Below, in pieces: positions 7,147 to 10,663 of a stretch of DNA of 10,663 bases. Source of the stretch: Treponema sp. GTDB lineage: Bacteria > Spirochaetota > Spirochaetia > Treponematales > Breznakiellaceae. Every line of letters begins with the position of its first letter. Positions within the stretch are counted from its first letter, which is position 1. Both the position numbers and the translations under genes were made by a program. The DNA lies in the NCBI GenBank assembly GCA_031258505.1, contig JAIRMT010000045.1, forward strand, positions 1-10,663, read 5' to 3'. Under the pieces are notes generated by a model. That model saw only the letters and a program-made list of their open reading frames with translations. It did no database searches and was not told the origin of the DNA.

Positions 7147-8147
7147 GGGTTTAGGGTTACAGGCTGCCCCTGCTTCAAAAGCAGCTTTTCCATGTCCATA
7201 CGGATACGCTCGACAGGCGCGTCTGCTGCGGAAACCCAATGAATAGGCGGGCCGTCGTTATTGGCAAGCGAAGCAAAGTAGGTAATCTGGCGCTTGGCAT
7301 AATGGCGGCTGTTGCGGGCAACAAGCGCTTCTACCTCGTCAAGGTTGGTTTTAAGCGCGAAGTTGCCTGCGGCATCTTCCTCAAAAAATTCGTGATAACC
7401 AATAGCCCGCAGCCCTGGGTCTTTCGGGGTGTAACCCGCTTCAAACAGTCTCTGAACTTCATTAGCAAGGCCGACTCTGAACATGGCGGCGCAACGCTCG
7501 TTAATGCGCCGGTACAGCTCTTCTCGCGGTCGCTCAAGACCAATGAGGAGGAAGCGGTAGCGACTCAATGCGCTTTGCCCGCTCATAGCAAAAGAACTTA
7601 ATGGCTTGCCTGTAAGCCGGAAAACCTCAAGCGCCCTTAGCAGCCGGTATTTGTCATTGATGTGGATACGCGCCGCACTTATTGGGTCATAACCGGCAAG
7701 TTCTTCGGCAAGGGCTGGCGCGCCGCGCAGCCTTAGTTCCTCCCTGAGTTCCCGTCGTATGAGCGCGTCGGAGGGCGGGGCGGCGGGCAATCCCTGAACA
7801 AAGTTCTTGAGATAAAAACCCGTGCCGCCTGAAAGCACCGGCAGTTTACCCCGCGCCGCAATGTCCGCGCAAAGCTCGCTGGCCAAGTGAACAAAGTCTC
7901 CAACGTTGAACGGTTCATCAGGCGCTCGGATATCAATGAGATGGTGCGGAAGCCGCGCCCGCAATTCCTGCGAGGGCTTTGCCGTTCCAATGTCCATACC
8001 TTGGTACACCTGCATAGAATCAGCCGAAACAATCTCAGCCAGAGAAAACGCCCCCGCGCCGGTAAACAGAGTTTCAAGAACCTCTGTTTTACCGGAAGCA
8101 GTAGGCCCGAAGAGCAAGAGAACCGGAATAGGAAACGCCAATGGCAC
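7143..8147 (-). CDS. miaA: tRNA dimethylallyltransferase (MiaA)
   Basis: Transfers a dimethylallyl group to N6 of A37 in tRNAs reading UNN codons, making i6A. The 334-residue length is slightly above typical (about 300-320). Visible motifs: P-loop GPTASGKT (14-21), SADSMQVYQGMDIGTAKP (41-58), the tRNA-contacting PHHLID (67-72), LSGGTGFYLKNFVQGLP (105-121), and near the C-terminus RNSRHYAKRQITYF, which follows the family pattern RnYAKRQ.tWF. The start is a GTG at 8147 whose G is also the last base of the upstream rpoZ stop codon (TAGTG), so translation is probably coupled. The 3' end shares TTAA with the metG stop, leaving no room for a terminator between the convergent genes. Confidence 0.95.
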   Translation of the reverse strand: MPLAFPIPVLLLFGPTASGKTEVLETLFTGAGAFSLAEIVSADSMQVYQGMDIGTAKPSQELRARLPHHLIDIRAPDEPFNVGDFVHLASELCADIAARGKLPVLSGGTGFYLKNFVQGLPAAPPSDALIRRELREELRLRGAPALAEELAGYDPISAARIHINDKYRLLRALEVFRLTGKPLSSFAMSGQSALSRYRFLLIGLERPREELYRRINERCAAMFRVGLANEVQRLFEAGYTPKDPGLRAIGYHEFFEEDAAGNFALKTNLDEVEALVARNSRHYAKRQITYFASLANNDGPPIHWVSAADAPVERIRMDMEKLLLKQGQPVTLNP

Positions 8148-8338
8148 TAGTCTTCGATGCGAAATTCGATTTGTTCGGTGAACAACTGACGAGCTGCGAG
8201 AGAAACCACCTTGCCATCATTAAGCTCAATGTCTGGGTCTTCAAGCCGCGAGAGCTGGTAGGCGCGGCGGGAGGCAGCAGAAGTGATTTCATACATGTTT
8301 TTATCGTATTCAATGAGTTCTTCTAATGGGAAAATCAT
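8147..8338 (-). CDS. rpoZ: Short omega-like RNA polymerase subunit
   Basis: A 63-residue protein, shorter than the 70-90 of most omega subunits but similar to what I recall of treponemal forms. The omega/Rpb6 fold is suggested by NMYEITSAASRRAYQLSR (14-31), matching the conserved A..RArQl helix, and by GKVVSLAARQLFTEQIEF (42-59), matching the K.V..Al.Ei..g.i helix. Omega binds the beta-prime C-terminus and helps RNA polymerase assembly and ppGpp response. A GTGGA motif lies about six bases before the ATG. It sits between a small coiled-coil gene nine bases upstream and miaA overlapping downstream, so the three are likely one transcript. The identification is by motif memory on a short protein and could be wrong. 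Confidence 0.7.
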   Translation of the reverse strand: MIFPLEELIEYDKNMYEITSAASRRAYQLSRLEDPDIELNDGKVVSLAARQLFTEQIEFRIED

Positions 8339-8347
8339 GATAATCCA

Positions 8348-8545
8348 CTATACTCTGTGCAGTGGATTGTGTATAGAGCGTTGCCTTTCATAATCACGCA
8401 GGAAAACATCCAGTTCAGCCTCAAGGTTCTGTAAATCGCTGTCCAACTCTTGTAAACGCCGCAGGGAATAGCGCACTTTTTTCCCCCATAGGCGTTCACA
8501 GGTTTGGTCCAGAACCGTTTCAAAAGATGTGGCATTGGAAAGCAT
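8348..8545 (-). CDS. Small coiled-coil protein of unknown function
   Basis: A 65-residue charged protein that I do not recognise. The middle (RYSLRRLQELDSDLQNLEAE, then LDVFLRDYE) shows heptad-spaced leucines and is probably one amphipathic helix or coiled coil. There is no signal peptide or membrane segment. An in-frame ATG eight codons earlier (8569) is possible. I prefer 8545 because AGGA (8556-8553) lies seven bases before it, and a candidate promoter would place transcription start near 8569. The frame ends nine bases before rpoZ, so it leads the rpoZ-miaA transcript. Size and genomic position are consistent with a conserved lineage-specific partner of an information-processing gene, but that is inference. 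Confidence 0.65.
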   Translation of the reverse strand: MLSNATSFETVLDQTCERLWGKKVRYSLRRLQELDSDLQNLEAELDVFLRDYERQRSIHNPLHRV

Positions 8546-8574
8546 TACTGATTCCTGTTCAGAAGTCATACTTC

Positions 8575-8603
8575 AGCATAACAAGTATTCAGAGGAATCA
8601 CAA
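8575..8603 (-). promoter_or_regulatory. Candidate promoter of the coiled-coil/rpoZ/miaA transcript
   Basis: On the minus strand TTGTGA (8603-8598, four of six consensus) and TATGCT (8580-8575, four of six) are 17 bases apart, in the 60-bp gap after the isomerase gene. Transcription would start near 8569, giving a leader of about 24 bases with AGGA before the ATG at 8545. Confidence 0.4.
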
Positions 8604-8629
8604 GACAGCGAACCGCTTACAACAGGGCA

Positions 8630-9487
8630 TTAAGGCGCGAGATACTTCTTTAAAAACTCGGCGCCCCTGCAAATAGCGAACAATGGTTCTTCGGGACCCT
8701 CAAACTCAAGTGAAACCGTCCCGTCGTAGCCAGAGTTTTTGACGAGCGTGAGGCACTGAGCTACCGAAACAACGCCGTGTCCCAGTACGGTACCGCGCAG
8801 CCAGTTACCAGCGCGGGTGGGGAACCACGAATTATCCGGGCGGGGTTCAGCGCCGCTTTTCCACAAAAAGTCTTTGGCGTGTATGTGAAAGGCATAGGGC
8901 AATACAGTTGAAAGCGCTGTGGCGCTTGTTTCGTCGGCGCATAAGAAATTCCCCATATCTACAAGCAGGCCATAGTTCGGATGCTTCACGGCTGACACAA
9001 GCGCCGCCATGCGTACGCTGTCCTGCATGAAGTAGCCGTGGTTCTCGCTCATGGTACGGATATTGGCCTGCGCCGCGTATTCGCTCAGTTCGCGGACAGC
9101 CGGCGCGACATGAGCAATGGCGTCCTGGTAAGATATGCCCTTTGTCGGTTTCCACGTTATGTCATGGCGCATGGCTGCCACGCCAAGCGCTGCGGCGACA
9201 TCAAGCTGGGCTTTGAGCCGCGCTGTTTCAGTAGCCATATCGCCGCCAGAGCCGTTGAGAAAGTCCGCGCTAACCGCATAGCAGGGAATGCTCAGTCCCT
9301 CTGACTCACAGGCGGCGTGTAACTCAGCGGCAAAGGCGGCCTGCGTTTTTCCGGCTGGCGCGGCAAACTCGGTAAATTCGATAGCGTCAAAGCCCGCTTT
9401 CTTCGCTTCTTTAATAGCGTCAAATAATGAAAACCCGCTGCCCTTCAACAATCTTTGAAAGCAGTATGAACTGACTCCAATACGCAT
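8630..9487 (-). CDS. Sugar phosphate isomerase/epimerase, xylose isomerase-like TIM barrel
   Basis: A 285-residue single-domain protein of the AP endonuclease 2/xylose isomerase-like superfamily, which uses a divalent metal to isomerise or epimerise sugars, inositols or related compounds. The N-terminus MRIGVSSYCF is a typical first strand. The expected metal ligands appear in order: Glu148 in SENHG (147-151), Asp177 in LLVDMGNF (174-181), His203 in HIHAKD (201-206) and Glu261 or Glu263 in SLEFEG (259-264). The substrate cannot be told, since this family is functionally diverse and no sugar transporter or kinase is nearby. AGGGG (9501-9497) lies nine bases before the ATG. It is preceded by an intrinsic terminator on the same strand, so expression probably depends on read-through. 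Confidence 0.85.
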   Translation of the reverse strand: MRIGVSSYCFQRLLKGSGFSLFDAIKEAKKAGFDAIEFTEFAAPAGKTQAAFAAELHAACESEGLSIPCYAVSADFLNGSGGDMATETARLKAQLDVAAALGVAAMRHDITWKPTKGISYQDAIAHVAPAVRELSEYAAQANIRTMSENHGYFMQDSVRMAALVSAVKHPNYGLLVDMGNFLCADETSATALSTVLPYAFHIHAKDFLWKSGAEPRPDNSWFPTRAGNWLRGTVLGHGVVSVAQCLTLVKNSGYDGTVSLEFEGPEEPLFAICRGAEFLKKYLAP

Positions 9488-9500
9488 AATTGTTTACCCC

Positions 9501-9533
9501 TATAAAAATAAAAGGGACGGTTCGCACCGTCCC
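9501..9533 (-). terminator. Intrinsic terminator between the M23 and isomerase genes
   Basis: On the minus strand GGGACGGT and ACCGTCCC (9533-9526 with 9521-9514) form a perfect 8-bp GC-rich stem with a GCGA tetraloop of the GNRA type. It is followed by TTTTATTTTTATA. No T-tract exists on the other side, so it acts in the minus direction. Its U-tract runs into the AGGGG ribosome binding site of the isomerase gene. Confidence 0.85.
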
Positions 9534-9545
9534 GCCCTTGAGGCT

Positions 9546-9587
9546 TGTCGGGTATTAGTGATTTGGGAGGGGAACTGATACCCGACA
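9546..9587 (-). promoter_or_regulatory. Inverted repeat in the isomerase leader, operator or RNA hairpin
   Basis: TGTCGGGTATTAGT (9546-9559) and ACTGATACCCGACA (9574-9587) form 14-bp arms with a single mismatch that can be a wobble pair in one RNA strand. The 14-base loop reads TCCCCTCCCAAATC on the minus strand, and its CCCCT is complementary to the AGGGG before the isomerase start. The repeat begins next to a TATAAT, so it could be a repressor site or a transcribed leader hairpin. Confidence 0.6.
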
Positions 9588-9589
9588 CT

Positions 9590-9595
9590 ATTATA
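9590..9595 (-). promoter_or_regulatory. Perfect -10 hexamer upstream of the isomerase leader
   Basis: TATAAT on the minus strand (9595-9590) lies between the M23 stop and the leader inverted repeat. The -35 region is poor: AAGATT lies at 17-base spacing. Transcription would start near 9583 and pass through the hairpin and the terminator before reaching the isomerase start codon. Confidence 0.4.
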
Positions 9596-9637
9596 TCGAC
9601 CATGACCCGCCTAATCTTAACAGGACAGCAAGGAGGT

Positions 9638-10636
9638 TCAGTTCTGAAACAGATATTTGGTCGGGTCCTGAGCGGTTCCGTTCTGTCGCAGTTCAAAGTG
9701 CAGGTGCGGACCGGTTGAGCGTCCAGTTGAGCCGACCCTACCGATGAGTGCGCCAGACGCGACCCGCGCCTTAACCACAGTCTCGATCTTTGAAAGATGC
9801 CCATAGAGGCTCACCCAATTATCATCGTGTCTAATGATGATGTAGTTGCCATAGATAGCGTCTGTGCCGACTTCGCTTACCACGCCTTCACGGGCAGCAT
9901 AGACCTCGGTTCCGCGTGGAGCAGCTAGGTCGAGGCCGCTGTGCGAACTCATATTGCCGGATATCGGGTCAACACGACGGCCAAAGGAACTGGTGAGCCG
10001 GAAGTTGCGCAGGGGATAGCGAAAACCTGAATGGTAGAAAAACGCCCGCTCCGTGGCTGTGAAATCCGCGCCAGGTATAAACAAGAAGCGTTCACTGCCC
10101 ACAGTTATCATAATGCCTCGCTCATTAGCTCGTATTGACGCAAGAAGTTGCTCCAGATCGGACGACGGATGTTCCGCGATGAAGAGGCCGGGCGCTGAGG
10201 GCAGGAGCAGGGTTCCGGCGTTCTGGAGCAAACCAGCATGGGCGATGTGGTTGAGCGTGGCCAGCGTTGAGATGGGGACATTGCAGCGCGCCGCAAGGTT
10301 AAGGAGATCAATGTCCCCCGCAGGCGGTTTATAGGCGTAAATGGTCAGCGCCTCAGTAATCGTCTGGAGCGTATTGGCCGCTGTTTCCTCAGTCCATTGC
10401 AGATTAAAGAGCCGTCCTCGCGCCCAGGCTACATCTGAGGTGTATTGTTTAAACATAGTATCGCTATTATCAAGACGGGTAATGCGTGGGAATGTAGGCG
10501 CAAGCAGTGATTCTTCCGGCCAAAGCCATACCCCACTGAACAACAAAAAAGCAAGAACTATAACAATGAGCCACACGGGATTCACACCCTCGACACCCGC
10601 CTTGAAAGGCCGTCTCATTCCCTGCGCTATGAACAT
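9638..10636 (-). CDS. Membrane-anchored M23 (LytM-type) peptidoglycan endopeptidase
   Basis: A 332-residue protein with a positively charged N-terminus and a single hydrophobic segment (about 19-39), giving a signal anchor that places the rest in the periplasm. Residues about 108-150 (LLNLAARCNVPISTLATLN, then LLLPSAPG) resemble a degenerate LysM domain. The M23 domain spans about 205-330, with FRLTSSFGRRVDP, the ligand pair His232/Asp236 in SHSGLD, His280 in YGH, and His311/His313 in GPHLHFE. All zinc and catalytic residues are present, so it should be an active metallo-endopeptidase cutting peptidoglycan cross-links, not an EnvC-like activator. The ATG at 10636 is used here; Met7 (10618) is possible but has poor ribosome-binding spacing. 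The intrinsic terminator at 9501-9533 follows it. Confidence 0.9.
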   Translation of the reverse strand: MFIAQGMRRPFKAGVEGVNPVWLIVIVLAFLLFSGVWLWPEESLLAPTFPRITRLDNSDTMFKQYTSDVAWARGRLFNLQWTEETAANTLQTITEALTIYAYKPPAGDIDLLNLAARCNVPISTLATLNHIAHAGLLQNAGTLLLPSAPGLFIAEHPSSDLEQLLASIRANERGIMITVGSERFLFIPGADFTATERAFFYHSGFRYPLRNFRLTSSFGRRVDPISGNMSSHSGLDLAAPRGTEVYAAREGVVSEVGTDAIYGNYIIIRHDDNWVSLYGHLSKIETVVKARVASGALIGRVGSTGRSTGPHLHFELRQNGTAQDPTKYLFQN

Positions 10637-10647
10637 CTATGCGTCAA

Positions 10648-10653
10648 ATTATA
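10648..10653 (-). promoter_or_regulatory. Candidate -10 of the M23 gene
   Basis: TATAAT on the minus strand (10653-10648) lies eleven bases before the ATG at 10636. The -35 position falls outside the window. Start of transcription would be about four or five bases before the ATG, or about 23 before Met7. Confidence 0.4.
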
Positions 10654-10663
10654 AGAAGACAAA

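Noticed and set aside
9631..9660. AGGAGG on the plus strand as the ribosome binding site of a hidden gene
   Set aside because: No ATG or GTG follows at a useful distance, and the region is antisense to the well-supported M23 gene.
1..10663. A defence, secretion or mobile-element system hidden in the window
   Set aside because: Apart from the transporter and the repeats, all genes belong to housekeeping families. The RecB-like nuclease has AddB features, including the four-cysteine cluster, and no defence partner beside it.

Overview
The window looks like a chromosomal segment of a treponeme-like spirochaete with a GC content near or slightly above 50%. The assignment rests on remembered family resemblance of several proteins, chiefly MetG, MurD and a very short omega-like RpoZ; no search was run. 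Most of it is housekeeping sequence. I see no CRISPR array, phage module, toxin-antitoxin pair, transposase or defence island.

Layout. (1) 1-1324, plus strand: the C-terminal part of an AddB-type iron-sulphur nuclease, cut by the window edge. It is followed by a 36-codon ORF (1337-1447) that may be the stub of the expected partner gene addA. (2) 1465-2700, minus strand: an AT-rich MFS exporter with its own consensus-like promoter, unlike its neighbours in composition and probably acquired. (3) 2777-4225, plus: murD (peptidoglycan precursor synthesis). (4) 4226-4914: a 689-bp gene-free region. It holds a tandem array of about 65-bp units, three copies of a 22-bp unit, and, just before metG, an 18-bp direct repeat flanking a long palindrome. 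(5) 4915-7146, plus: metG with a C-terminal tRNA-binding domain. (6) 7143-10636, minus: five genes, transcribed in the order M23 peptidase, TIM-barrel sugar isomerase/epimerase, small coiled-coil protein, rpoZ-like gene and miaA. The last three are tightly packed, and rpoZ and miaA overlap as TAGTG. metG and miaA converge and share the TTAA that carries both stop codons.

How the genes fit together. Most serve core information processing (methionyl-tRNA charging, tRNA i6A37 modification, RNA polymerase omega, recombination nuclease) or envelope growth (MurD, M23 endopeptidase). The most interesting non-coding signals are the repeat region before metG and the leader of the isomerase gene. In that leader a strong intrinsic terminator lies only 13 bases before the start codon and downstream of a perfect TATAAT, an arrangement that suggests attenuation.
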